A DNA stretch of 64,000 nt from Diaporthe sp. PMI_573 (lineage: Eukaryota > Ascomycota > Sordariomycetes > Diaporthales > Diaporthaceae), in contig JAJTUP010000007.1 in NCBI GenBank assembly GCA_021399435.1, positions 558,001-622,000 on the forward strand, in the 5' to 3' direction. Under the pieces are notes generated by a model that was not told where the DNA came from, did not search any database, and saw only the letters and a program-made list of their open reading frames with translations. Within the stretch, counting starts at the first letter, position 1. Every line of letters starts with the position of its first letter. The position numbers were made by a program, and so were the translations under genes. Shown piece after piece: positions 23,720 to 34,194 of this stretch.

Positions 23720-26193
23720 CTACTCCCCGGAACTTCCTGGTCTGCCTGTCTCATCAACAGTCCAGTTACCTAGCATAGATGAGAAGCTAAAAGACTCGTA
23801 ACTGGTGAGCTGTTCAACCATTTGTGCTCCAAAGAGCCCCTCAAACGGCTCCAGACCAAGTTGAAATCCAGAATCTGTTTCGTTGAAGGCCTGAAGTGCT
23901 TCCTGCGTCTGACTTTGTGAGCTGGCGTTATTCATTCGTGCTTCGGCCAGGACTCGCGCTATGCGGGCGAATGTGGAGCAGACCTTGAAAAGGCTCTGGC
24001 AGGCTTTTGATACTCCAGAAATCCTTTCCAAAACAGCTACCATACGGTCCAGAAGAGAGACATCCTCCATATCATGCGCAGACGCAATAGCGTGAAGGAA
24101 AACAGCGATAAACGGGTTAAGTGATGATTGGTGAAGAACCCTGCCGACACATCGGTCGTCAGTGAGGAATACCAAATGGTAGGATACCAATGGAACTAAC
24201 CAGCTGGCGTAATCGGACTCTGAGACCAGACCAGGGCTGTCGTCAGTCTGATAACTAGAGAAGCATGCGAGGTGACTGTTGAGCCCAGCACGAGCGGCTT
24301 CCAGACATTTGAGACTGATCTCAGATTCTTCATCCGTAGTGGGTGCCTTGATCAAAATCAAAGTAAGTGTAGAGTAATACATGACATCCCAGTGTTTCTT
24401 GGACAGTTCAAATATTTGATGATCTCTCATTTGGCTTGAGTCAATCTAGGTCAGATTAGCGAGGTTTCTTGCATGAGTAATAAAAAGGAGTTTACTTTTC
24501 CTAGTTCAGTATACCAGGATTGCAACTCGTCCGAAAGTCGGTTCGCCGCCTGATCCTGCTGGGCGCGAGGGACGTGACGCGCAGCAGCCGAATACAGCTG
24601 GTCATAAACCTGACCTTGGAGCTGGGCGAACTTAATACCGAAGACGAACAGCTCGTCCCAGCCTTTGAAGGCGACATCAGGAGAAATCCTCGGATACCAG
24701 GCATCCACCTCAGTGTCTTGTAGATATGAGGGGCGACCTTGAAGTAGGGACATGTTCTTGTCCGTGATATAAATAGACCAGAAGACACGACGCATCTGGT
24801 CTGCTCTACGAGCTTGATGCTTTCCATATGTTGCCTCTTGGCAATAGCCTAGCATGCGGCAGTGGCTGGTGGCAGCAGCCAAGAGCGTGCAGCATAGGAA
24901 TGGCTTTCCGACTTCTTGTGCTTTGGTGATCTAAATTGTGTTTATGAGCACACGACTTGTGACGTAAAAGTGTTGTGGTGTTGATTACCCACCCCCAGAG
25001 CCAGACTGAGAACGTTCTCAAAGCAAGGCATGGCCAGAGTCTGATATGTCTCGATCCCACGACAGACGTTCCTTTCGCAGATCGAAGTGTGCACCTTTAA
25101 GTCGTGCTTCTGTGCTAGTGGACTCTGTAGGAGAGTGTATTCCTTGAGGAGGTAATACAAAATTCCGTACATACTGGTAGCTTGGCCAAGTGACAGGGGG
25201 GTTGCGGTGAAATATGCCTGTCGACACAAGGTCTCGAATAATGATGGATCATTGATGAGAAACGAGCACAAGAAAATCGGTCGTTTTGCTGGAGATTTTA
25301 GCGACTGGGCCTCTTGTTACCCCACGCAGCCTGCCTGGCAAGCGAGCATGCAGGCACATAAAATGGGACATGGACGGGGCCGGCCTACTCTTGATTTGTT
25401 GGAGTATGGCAACCACCAGCCCAACTGGCAGTAACTCCATTTCTGGATGGTGCTTTGACGTGATACTCGAGGATAACTGATAATCATCGGAGAGAGCCGG
25501 CCTGTCCAAGGGTTCTAGATGATTCGTCAACTGCTGAGATATGCCGTCCAAGTTGAATTGGTTGTAGACATTGCTGGCGGCGATACTGGACTGAGAGATA
25601 TCGCTCGCCTGGACAGATTGGTCACTGAAAGACGAGGCACCTTGGTAAACCCCCGGCTCATCTACCGTGAACGACTCATGCTGACTAGTCAGGACGGAAG
25701 CAGGGGAAGATGCAGGACGAGCTGTCGAATCAACAACAGTAGGAGCTGTGCTGTTGGACTGGGTCTCGGTTGCTGATAGACGATCACAGAGATATTTGAC
25801 TCGTTCCTCGCTGAGTGAACATTAGCTACTGGAAGGGCTTCAGACGCCTCGTACGTCATACAGTTGAGTTACTCTATCACGTCTGGGCACCCCTTCTGCT
25901 CTCGGATAGATTGTTTGGCATGCGAGGTTGGCATTGCGGCAGTTGGAGCAAGGATTGGAACGATCGCATCGGATCTGAACAGGTCAGTAAGACTCATTGA
26001 AAGAAAGGACATGTAGTGCGGATGCAAATCTATGCCATGCCATACCTTCCGCAGGCGGCATGCCTCACACTACACAACAGTCAGCCTCTTCTCGCTGCAC
26101 GAGGATTAGGGTTGTCCTGGGCTTGCTCCATACCGCTCGAGCGACCTGGGCCAGCCTCCTTCGGCGCTGCTGAAGGGTTTCTTCGGCATCCAT
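23720..26193 (-). CDS. Zn2Cys6 transcription factor with fungal-specific regulatory domain
   Basis: Eight exons (minus): 26193-26134, 26069-26046, 25974-25862, 25810-25389, 25288-24993, 24930-24496, 24445-24201 and 24140-23720, giving 671 residues. The zinc cluster is canonical: C21-x2-C24-x6-C31-x5-C37-x2-C40-x6-C47, preceded by a basic stretch (QQRRRRLAQVARA) and followed by a linker and short coiled coil (LEERVKYLCDRLSATE). The middle domain matches the fungal transcription-factor region: SLFETLCRQAYF, YGILYYLLKEY, then MRRVFWSIYITDKNMSLLQG with the conserved Arg-Pro-Ser after it. The C-terminus is acidic/Ser-rich. The last intron (24141-24200) is 60 nt, in frame and stop-free, but joins YASW-VLHQSS as expected. 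It is divergent from cofilin and probably controls the local genes. Confidence 0.9.
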
Positions 26194-26787
26194 TCTCGTT
26201 CTCGGGCTGCATTCAATCCGGCCCGAAGGTATCAGTGGGATGTCGGTGAGAAGCCCTTTCGCCAGTGTCCTGGGCGAGCGGTTGATGTTTCGGAGCTTTA
26301 AAGTGACACGGGGCCACGGAGCCACGGGCCCGCGCGTTCCGTGGCAGACCGGCTAGGGGCAGGTCAATGCTCGGTACTAATAGTATTGCAGACGACCGTT
26401 AGCGTCGACAATGGAGTAAGGACGGACAGTTCGGGCCCGTGGTAGCGAGGAAATAAAGACAGAGTGCAGTACTATCCACCTACCATTATTTCTGCAGGCA
26501 CTCTTCTAGCCCCTGAAAGTTACCATGACTCCTGAGAACCCAGTCATTGGGTATAGATACGGCCTACAAGTCGTCCCAACGTGTCAGATGCGTTTTTCAG
26601 TGCGTCCTTTGCTGTTTTTTGCCAACATTTGAAGACTGCGATAACATTCCTCGGCATCTCCGTCCCGTGAGATATTTTCTATTCACAAGTATCACTCAGC
26701 CAATTGATCATTGCCAACGCTTTACTCCATCACATTTCAACTCAGTGTCCATCTCAGCCTTTTATTCAATACAGGAGACGGGACGCC
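26194..26787. promoter_or_regulatory. divergent promoter shared by the regulator and cofilin
   Basis: 593 bp between two divergent start codons. It contains the inverted repeat at 26314-26344 and two copies of the palindrome CGGGCCCG (26325-26332 and 26432-26439). A single region could therefore drive both genes. Confidence 0.6.
26314..26344 (+). promoter_or_regulatory. inverted repeat CCACGGA-N17-TCCGTGG containing shared element copy 2
   Basis: Perfect 7-bp arms at 26314-26320 and 26338-26344. The right part, 26326-26344, reads GGGCCCGCGCGTTCCGTGG and matches the element upstream of the acyltransferase at 17 of 19 bases. CGG half-sites in inverted order are typical of zinc-cluster binding. 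Confidence 0.5.
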
Positions 26788-27457
26788 ATGTCAGTAGGTG
26801 CTTATTCCGTCCATCCTCTCCAACAAAAGCTTTCTCTAACACGTATTGCCACCAGATCCCTTCAGGGTAAGTTGTATTGCTCCTTCTCGAAACTTCATCA
26901 AAGCTGATCTACGTAGCGTGCAAATACAGGAAGAATGCATCACTGCAGTTAGGGAACTGCGGTCTCGAAGAGACGCAAACAAGCCCTGCTACATCATCTA
27001 CAAGATCACTGATGATGGCCAGAAGGTCGTCGTCGACGAAACCTCACCAGACAAAGACTACGAAGCTTTCCTGAGCAAGCTGTCATCTGCTACTGACGAC
27101 AAGGGGAAACCTGCCCCTCGTTATGCTGCTTATGATGTCGAATATGACCTTGGTGAAGAAGGCAAGAGGTGGGTTTGGTGTTCAATATCAATAAATGGTT
27201 GCAACTGCTGATCATTCAGGGTTTCAACTGCCTTTATCTCTTGGGTTCCTGCTGGTACATCGATCAAGGTATGTTCAAATGTTGATGAATTTTCCGTCGG
27301 TTCCTAACAGGACACCCAGACCCGCATGGTATACGCAAGTACAAGGGAGCAGCTGAACAAAGCACTCAGCCTTCCCGTATCGATACATGCCGACGATCTC
27401 GATGATATTGAGTGGCACAGTGTTGTGCAGCGCGTGAGTAGAGGAAGGGTATATTAG
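26788..27457 (+). CDS. cofilin (ADF/cofilin actin-depolymerising factor), probably a second copy
   Basis: Five exons: 26788-26793, 26856-26866, 26917-27168, 27220-27268 and 27311-27457, encoding 154 residues, the usual fungal cofilin length. The first two coding exons are only 6 and 11 nt (MS, then IPSG); joining them restores the short regulatory N-terminus with Ser2 and leads into QEECITAVRELR. The ADF-H domain follows: CYIIYKITDDGQKVVVDE, PRYAAYDVEYDL, FISWVPAGTSIK, the actin-binding helix TRMVYASTREQLNKAL, and DDLDDIEWHSVVQR. Cofilin binds ADP-actin, severs filaments and speeds turnover. The sequence differs at many positions from the conserved fungal form as I recall it. Its placement 5.7 kb from an actin gene is unexpected. 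Confidence 0.93.
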
Positions 27458-28043
27458 ATATTGCAACGGCACGAGTTACTTCTGGTAGTCATAATACGAA
27501 TCACTGTTTCGATAAACACCAAAGTGATGGCCGCAACTCCCGAGCTGTCCTCTGAGGCTACTTGAAGCGAAAAAGCTGCCGAGAGTTTAATTAACATTAG
27601 TCCGAAAAGCCTCTTGAAACTCCGGGTGTCCAAACCATGATCGATCCAGAACACCTTCAGCATATAAATGTTCCCAGTCCTCTGCAGCATTTCTGGCGTT
27701 CAGCAAGATGACTGGCGACTTTCACTTCTCCGACCTAAGCGCCTTCACAAGCTACGGCCTTGACATCCCCAGACAAGAAAAAGGGTATTACGAGGGTGTA
27801 CGCCATGGGAACATGAATATCGACTTGAATTGGCAAGTGTACTACACATGTCACCATGCAATGCCAGACGAAAGGAAACAAACAAATAACGAGTGAATAT
27901 AATAAGCACGCACACAATGTCGACGGTCAGCCTGACACAAGACCTACGGACTCGACCCGCGATCGTCCCAGTCCACACTCGATGGTACAATCCAGCCCTC
28001 GGACCAAAAAGGGCCCCTGGATCAGCTGCAATTAGGTTCGTAT
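27458..28043. other. intergenic, nothing recognised
   Basis: 585 bp between convergent genes. A 62-codon plus-strand frame at 27708-27896 (MTGDFHFSDLSAF...) has no support beyond an ATG and is left uncalled. Confidence 0.5.
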
Positions 28044-29507
28044 CTAATTAGTTGCCTCATCTTCGTCATCAGCAGCAGCACCTGCACCTGCATCTGCACC
28101 AGTACCAGCATTGTTATTTGCTCCATTCGTCTTCCCCTTGCCAGCAGCCCCCTTGGTGCTTGCATTTCCTGTCGTCGCGGCTGTGCCAGCGTCGGCTCCT
28201 CCCTTCGTGTTGGCTGTGTCTGCCCCCGTGGCCGACGCATTACCTTCACCCTTGGCTGCGGCACCTCCCTTCGAAGCTGCGTTTCCTGAGGCCGCAGTGC
28301 CTTTTCCTTTTGCCGTGGTTGAGGCAGGAGAGCTTGCCTTGGCCGCAGTATCACCTGTGGCATCAGCACCGCCCTTTTGAGTCCCACTTCCGGCGTTGGC
28401 GGCGCCGGTGGCTCCCTTCCCCTTGCCAGTGTTGGCGGCGGGAGAACTTCCTTTAGCTGCTGTGTTTCCTGTGGCGTCAGCGCCTCCCTTTTGAGTCGCG
28501 CTTCCTGCTGCGGCTGCAGTGGCGGCACCAGCACCCTTTCCCTTTCCTGTGGTGCCAGCTGGAGAACTTCCTTTAGCAGCGGTGTTTCCTGTAGCATCAG
28601 CGCCTCCCTTCTGGGTTGCACTTCCTGCTGCGGCGCCAGCTCTAGCTCCTTTGCCCTTTCCAGTAGTGGCGGCGTTGCTTCCCTTGGCAGCAGTATTTCC
28701 TGTGGCAGTGCCAGCGTTTCCGTTGGTAGCAGTCCCGGCACCGCCTGCCATGAGCTGCTTCAGGTCCTGGGTTCCGGTGGTTGGCTGGAACGTTTTTTGT
28801 TGCTGGTTACTCCCGGTGTTTTCCAACGCACTGTTTGACAGCTGAGTGATGCTGGGCAGGATATTGGCGTTTCTGCGGGCGATTGTTAGTACTGGGTGTG
28901 TTTACGGCTCACATCATGTGAGCTTTTTGATGTTTCGGGCTGGGAGGCTCTTACCTTGCAGACTCAACCTTGGATAGTTGCCGCATGACGTTCGCCATGG
29001 AAGGGTTGTTCATCATGGACTTCAGACCGTCCAAGACGATAGGGGTATTGTCGACGATCTTTTGGTTCGCCTGCCTCGCGTCCCTCCCGGCGGCGTCGTC
29101 AAGCACAGCACGGTGCTGGTCTTCGTCTGTCTCAGCGACGAAGGCCTTGCGCGCCATGGTACGGATTTGTTGTGGGTCGGTCGTTTGGCCCACTATCAAG
29201 CATGCAGTGATAAGTACATGTACATGTCCAGTATTTAAGCCATCGAACTGAAGAAGATTGACTCACTGCCATTGAGGGACGACGACACGATGGCAACATC
29301 ACCGGCGAACGCGCTGGATGCTTCCGGAACAGACTCGCCGTTGCCGCCACCACCCAGCGCCTTCGCTGCGGCGGCCGCGAACGGGTTCGCCGGCGACCGC
29401 TCATCGAGGTCTCGGGTGTTCAACAACTCCCCGGCGAGGTTGACTGGCAAGGCCGTCACTGCGATGCTCTGCAGCGCGGCCGAGACCAAAACAAGAGAGG
29501 CCTTCAT
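28044..29507 (-). CDS. secreted Ala/Gly/Lys-rich tandem-repeat protein
   Basis: Exons (minus) 29507-29267, 29192-28955 and 28872-28044 encode 435 residues. A signal peptide (MKASLVLVSAALQSIAVTALP) is followed by a short pro-like region (LLNTRDLDERS). The middle (about 80-175) is helical and conserved-looking (IRTMARKAFVAETDEDQHR, QKIVDNTPIVLDGLKSMM). From ~205 it becomes almost entirely Ala, Gly, Thr, Lys and Asn, in three repeats of 38, 40 and 38 residues with core TQKGGADATGNTAAKG. The tail is an acidic DDEDEATN. There are no Cys in the repeat region. It could be a wall or matrix protein, a hydrophilin-like protein or an effector; the family is not recognised. Confidence 0.78.
28314..28661 (-). 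repeat. three in-frame tandem repeats (38-40 codons)
   Basis: Units at residues 231-268, 269-308 and 309-346 of the secreted protein each begin GKGKGA and contain QKGGADATG[ND]TAAK[GA]SSPA. A degenerate fourth copy (AKGKG...) follows. The first two are nearly identical in protein sequence. Confidence 0.8.
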
Positions 29508-30723
29508 TGTACCGAAGGGTAGTAAGAAGTAATATTAAAATTGATAGGTTGAGATTACATAAATGAGTGGTCGAGGCGCCTGGCCTTTGTGCGAATCCAC
29601 TTTTGAGCGAAAACGGGTACGAAGAGAAGGAAAGAATATTGCTCGATCGAACCTTTCCGACGGAGGTCTGGGGAAGAGGTGATGGGATTAAGACCATCTG
29701 ACGGAATCCTGTTCTGTCCCGTCCTGAGTCGCGCTCATGTCCGAGGACCAACGTGGAGGCAGGTCGTGACTGTTGCCGCATAGCATCATCCAATGGTCGA
29801 GCGGTTTAGCCTTGAAACCCAAACTTGTACCCTAGGGTAGGCTAAAGCGCCGCGAGCGCACCCAAACGCCTCCTCTGAGCTTCGGCCGAATGTTTCAAGA
29901 TCGGATGTAAACATCAGGCCAGGCCAATGCAACATCACAAACCCTGTACCGTCCCATGTCTGAAATCCGAGGGTTCGAGAATCCTCCGGACGATCACCCG
30001 ACAGCATAATTTCCACACTCCTTTGGGGTTTAGAACAGGTGTAGGGCTGGCCGTACTGATACTAGCCCGCCCTCCGGATGGTACGCGCCAAGGACCAAGC
30101 AAGTTGGCAATAGCTTGTACCACCAAGCCCGCACTTTGACATTCTTGGAATGCTTGCGTCGACGCATGACGTGCGGGTATTGTCTTCGCCTTTATGCACA
30201 GACGCACACCCTTGAAATAGACCTCATCTGGGCTAATTGACGCGGTCTAAATGCTAGCTTTCTGAAGAGACAGACATAGTTACTTGTATCCAGACCCACA
30301 GCACTTGGTGTTGCCGCTAATTTTTGGAGGACGAACCATGAACGACCTGCGACGGGGATTTTATCGGTAGCCAGTCATATACTGTTGACGTATCCCGGTC
30401 GTTTCGGGATCCAAATAACGTTTATAAACCCCGGCGCAGGACGAGCGAGTACCGCCCCAGCAACGGGTTGTTACGGGTTGGACCATCTTGTGACGATGTT
30501 CATCCTGCCAAGCTGTTTAAAACGTAACTCTAAGACGCGGACGCATATTGGCCGAATGATGAGATTTGAGATTACGTTTTCTCAGTCCAGGGCACAAAGT
30601 AACTTGCAGCAAGGTGAGGCCACCTGCTGGTCTGGGAGCGTGGATCTAATCATCACAGGGCAGAGGGACACCAAGGTTCAAGTGATCTCGTTCTATTGTG
30701 CTACCGTAGAGCCCGTGCTCATT
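29508..30723. other. intergenic, no supported gene
   Basis: 1.2 kb. Leader-like CT/AT-rich sequence precedes the repeat-protein gene. tRNA A-box- and B-box-like words occur at 29793 and 29971 but do not form a tRNA. Confidence 0.5.
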
Positions 30724-31320
30724 CTAACTATGAATTGGTGCCATCATAGAATCCCATGACAACACGCCCCCACACTCAGACTTGGGATAGCCCTGTGAGC
30801 CCGTCGAGTCTCGCCCAATCGCGACGTCCCAGGGCGTGTCCAGGTACACATATCCTGCTTTGGTGTAACCGCAATGCTGATCCAGCCACCTGTTGACCTT
30901 GCGGAAGACGCCAGCGCTCATAGAAAAACTGAAAAGTCGATTATAATTGCAAGCGTAAATCTGGCTGCTGTGCTCATCCACTGGAGCCCACCAAACCCAT
31001 CCAGTCTGGGAAGGGATTGTCCCGTTGTCCAACGTGCTTTTCAAGAGACTTCCATTCACGAGTTCGTCCACATAGCTCGGGGTGATCCATTCGGACGTCT
31101 TGCTACAGTATAACCACATTTCTGGGATTCCATCTAAGTAGCTCGAATTCATGTTATAATCGGTAGGAAATTGAAATGGCCTGAGCCCATTGATAACAAC
31201 GGGGGGTGGCAGCGAAAGCGATCGTGCCGATTGTCTTGTCTCAGGTGCGTGCATCAGGCCGAGCTTGGCGGGCGAGCCAGCCGCACAACTTATTGCGAGA
31301 AAGAGTTGGAGGAGCTGCAT
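30724..31320 (-). CDS. secreted protein of unknown function
   Basis: A single exon of 198 residues. The signal peptide is MQLLQLFLAISCAAGSPA. The mature protein contains potential N-glycosylation sites (N-S-S, N-G-S, N-G-T) and four Cys after the signal (WLYCSK, IYACNY, DQHCGY, SECGG), consistent with two disulfides. Aromatic-rich segments (TGWVWWAPVDEHSS, AGYVYLDTPWDVAIG) suggest a compact beta-rich fold. No family is recognised. Confidence 0.68.
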   Translation of the reverse strand: MQLLQLFLAISCAAGSPAKLGLMHAPETRQSARSLSLPPPVVINGLRPFQFPTDYNMNSSYLDGIPEMWLYCSKTSEWITPSYVDELVNGSLLKSTLDNGTIPSQTGWVWWAPVDEHSSQIYACNYNRLFSFSMSAGVFRKVNRWLDQHCGYTKAGYVYLDTPWDVAIGRDSTGSQGYPKSECGGVLSWDSMMAPIHS

Positions 31321-32670
31321 GGTATGATGTGGTTCTTGCGAAGCGTAGAACTTGGATTTCTTGTTTTGTTATCGGGTTTTCCTTTCTGGATCTACTGCAC
31401 TTTTTCGGACGAAGTATGTTGGCGGCTTTGAGAGCCTTCTTTTGGGGCCGAGGTGAGTTCATTTCGAACGGCCAACTTAAATATTCCCCTCTACGCCGTG
31501 AATCATGAACTACCTGCTATTGACGACGATGATTCTAGGCCGTAACTCTGTGACTGTTCCTGGTAGCCTACGTTATGATCACTGATCTTCAACCCACCTC
31601 ATCACAGGGTATCACTGTTTGCATCGAAGGGAAGAGGGGTTTCCAACACCGAGGTCCAAGTGACTAACACGCTCGAATTATTCACCGTAACGAAGTGGGA
31701 TATGACGTCTGTCAAATTATACCCCGTGCGCCCGCCCCAGCTTGCTGCTTGCCGCTACAACCAGTGGCACCCAGGCAAAAATTGTATTTCAGAACAGCCA
31801 GGGAGGCCTGGTGTGGAGAGATGAACATTCCTAGCGCCTCCTGGTCCTCTTTACTTCATGTGGTAGGGCTATGTAGAAATCCAGATGCCTGCTGCTGTTC
31901 TTATCGCCGTTTTGGTCTGAAGCTGTTAGTCCATCATATCTAGCCTGTCACGAAGTGTCGTCTCATGGCTTGGCTTCATATGCCCTGAAATTTCCCTATC
32001 AAGACTTCATCGCTTGTCAGGGACAGGACCCAGATCCACGCGTTTGATCTGTTGATCCGCGGTTGGATGACTCGATTGGCAGTTTGGTCGCAGTTCCATC
32101 AAGGATGAGATAATTGGGATGTCAGGGAGAGCGCTAGTCAGGAACTGGCAATTCATGAATAGCTGTGTTCGGGCAACTGCTTTCGCGCGCGGGCCGCAGG
32201 TTCGTGCAATGGTTGATACGGCTTGGCCTCGCCGCCAAGCTCAGTGCCAGTTTTGTTTCTGGGGACCTCCGGACATCCCCAAAGGAGCACCCCACAGTGG
32301 ATTTGTTACAGCCTGATTCGGAAGTTCTTTCCACACTCATCTCTGAGCGGCAGTATTCAGCGGACCAAGTATCCTATCATATAAACGAAACAGCAAGAAA
32401 GGGAGTGCCATAGTCAGTGCAGCATTGTCCAACATCACATCGGCACAGAAACCTTCAGCCTCACTGTGAACACCGTCACAGACATGCCCTGACTTCTGAG
32501 GTTATCATTTGACGATGTTGCTCTTTGTCTACAAGAGAATCCAGCCCTCGAATGTGATTACTCAATTTGCGTCTAGTGGCCAACATGATGTTTGCTCCCA
32601 CTCGAGTATTGAACCTTCTTCAGGCCAGGCTCTTATCCTATCTCCAGCAAATGGATGTGCTGATTTCATA
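31321..32670. other. intergenic, no supported gene
   Basis: 1.35 kb with only short frames. Nothing recognised. Confidence 0.5.
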
Positions 32671-34194
32671 TCACATGCTGGCCGCCCGCCTCCTGTGGCC
32701 AACCAGTCCCTGCCCTCCAACAACATTGGCCGAGCGCCTCAAGTCCGCCGAAAGACTATCTCGTCGCCTCCTATGCACCGCCTCCTTCCTCCCGATGATG
32801 TCTGTCTGTTGTTCGCTGCCGACCGCGCTCAACAGGCTCGTCCCATCAGGTGACTTGCCCTCAGTCTCCGTGCTCCCCTCAGCCTCGGGTATAGACCTGC
32901 CATAATCCCGATCCCCCTGGTGTGAAACCCATTCCCGTGCCGCGGTAACGAGGATTGGATGTTGATGAGGATAATAACCCCTGTCAAGTTCGTCGACAGC
33001 ATCCCGAACTGTGTCGCTCTGATGCCTTAGCCACGGGTCTCCGGCCTCGGGCAAAGCTGTCAACATCGTCAACGTCTCGATCTCCTGCAGCGTTCGTTCG
33101 GTCTCTGCGCGGAGCCTGTCTCTCAACGCCCTGGCATGGAATGCACTCTCCAGGTCGTAGAGCAACACGGCAAGTTCCTGAACATCTTCGAGATATTCGT
33201 CCATGCGGCATACATCTTGCCGTCCACCACTGAAATGGCATACGAAATTTCGCAATCTGATGAGGTCGTTGAGCTTGCGTTGGATCTGCCACGATTGACT
33301 GTGTCGAAATTTGAAGGACTCGCTCGGCATGTGTTCGACCCAGCGACCTAATCTGTCCCGGCCAAAGTCGACGTCTGAACGGTAGCCACAACAATGGTCT
33401 GGTCGATGAGTGCGCGTCCACCGCCAAAGACATCGCTTGCCCAAAGTGTGCGCCTCAGAAAGGATGTCAAACAGTGAGTCGTGGTGGATGTACACTTTGA
33501 AAATTAAGCCTCTGGTCCAAGCTTTGTCTGCCAGTCGGGTGCGTTTTGCAATGGCTTTTTGAGTGACCAGATCATCCCACTCCGTTTGTGACATTATTTG
33601 AACCGTGTTGGCTGGCTTGGAGTTTTCGACATGGTTGATCTTTTTCGAACAGTGTGCGTTGTAAGTTTGTTCTGAGGAATCATACCAGCCCCATGAGGCA
33701 GTCCGTATTCGGGTATTGAGTGCGCCAAGGTGAGGACGAAGACTGAACTGGGCGATCTCGTAACTGTTGCGTGAGGCAGTGGTCCCGAGGTATCCAAATT
33801 GCATCACATTGAGTTTCCCGTATTGATAGGTACAGTCCGTCCCGTTGACGGTGAGAAGTGTAGGACTTGGGGTTATACCAATGGTTGGTGACCAATCAGG
33901 GTCCGGTGAGGTGTTTGCGGTGTTTGGTGGTGATGAGGACGAACTACGGAGACGGGATGCCTTCGTTGACTGAGCGTATGATGGAGGCGTTTTCTCACAT
34001 GTTCTTGAGCGGCTGGCCAGGGGTGACGTTGAGGGCCATGCAACTGACTGCCCTAGCTTCTGTCCTGTAACTCGAGCCAATTCGAGTCGGAGGGCTCGAA
34101 CTTCTTGCCGAAGCTCACGATTCTCTTCTTTCAAAGACCGATTGTTGTCCTCCGACTTCGATAATTTGTAAGCGACTGATTGTATGAGCTTCAT
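32671..34194 (-). CDS. orphan protein, paralog A of a locally duplicated family
   Basis: A single exon of 507 residues from the ATG at 34194; the upstream in-frame extension has no ATG. An N-terminal coiled coil (EENRELRQEVRALRLELARV) is followed by a Ser/Pro-rich linker. The conserved body contains LTVNGTDCTYQYGKLNVMQFG, LGKRCLWRWTRTHRP, DVDFGRDRLGRW, LIRLRNFVCHFSGG, LAVLLYDLESAFHARALRDRL and TLQEIETLTML. The same blocks recur in the gene at 37792-39322. The last ~70 residues are basic and low-complexity and have no counterpart there. I do not recognise the family. Both copies flank a P450 on the opposite strand. Confidence 0.68.
   Translation of the reverse strand: MKLIQSVAYKLSKSEDNNRSLKEENRELRQEVRALRLELARVTGQKLGQSVAWPSTSPLASRSRTCEKTPPSYAQSTKASRLRSSSSSPPNTANTSPDPDWSPTIGITPSPTLLTVNGTDCTYQYGKLNVMQFGYLGTTASRNSYEIAQFSLRPHLGALNTRIRTASWGWYDSSEQTYNAHCSKKINHVENSKPANTVQIMSQTEWDDLVTQKAIAKRTRLADKAWTRGLIFKVYIHHDSLFDILSEAHTLGKRCLWRWTRTHRPDHCCGYRSDVDFGRDRLGRWVEHMPSESFKFRHSQSWQIQRKLNDLIRLRNFVCHFSGGRQDVCRMDEYLEDVQELAVLLYDLESAFHARALRDRLRAETERTLQEIETLTMLTALPEAGDPWLRHQSDTVRDAVDELDRGYYPHQHPILVTAAREWVSHQGDRDYGRSIPEAEGSTETEGKSPDGTSLLSAVGSEQQTDIIGRKEAVHRRRRDSLSADLRRSANVVGGQGLVGHRRRAASM

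Noticed and set aside
28044..29507. RiPP (dikaritin-type) precursor with repeated core peptides
   Set aside because: The repeats lack Kex2 KR/RR sites between units and lack a plausible core peptide; the UstYa-like gene nearby is broken.
29793..29985. tRNA-like A box (TGGTCGAGCGG) and B box (GGGTTCGAGAATCC)
   Set aside because: They are about 180 nt apart and no acceptor, anticodon or T stem pairs around them.
30480..30530. Repeated ACGGGTTG words
   Set aside because: Too short and isolated to call a repeat or regulatory array.
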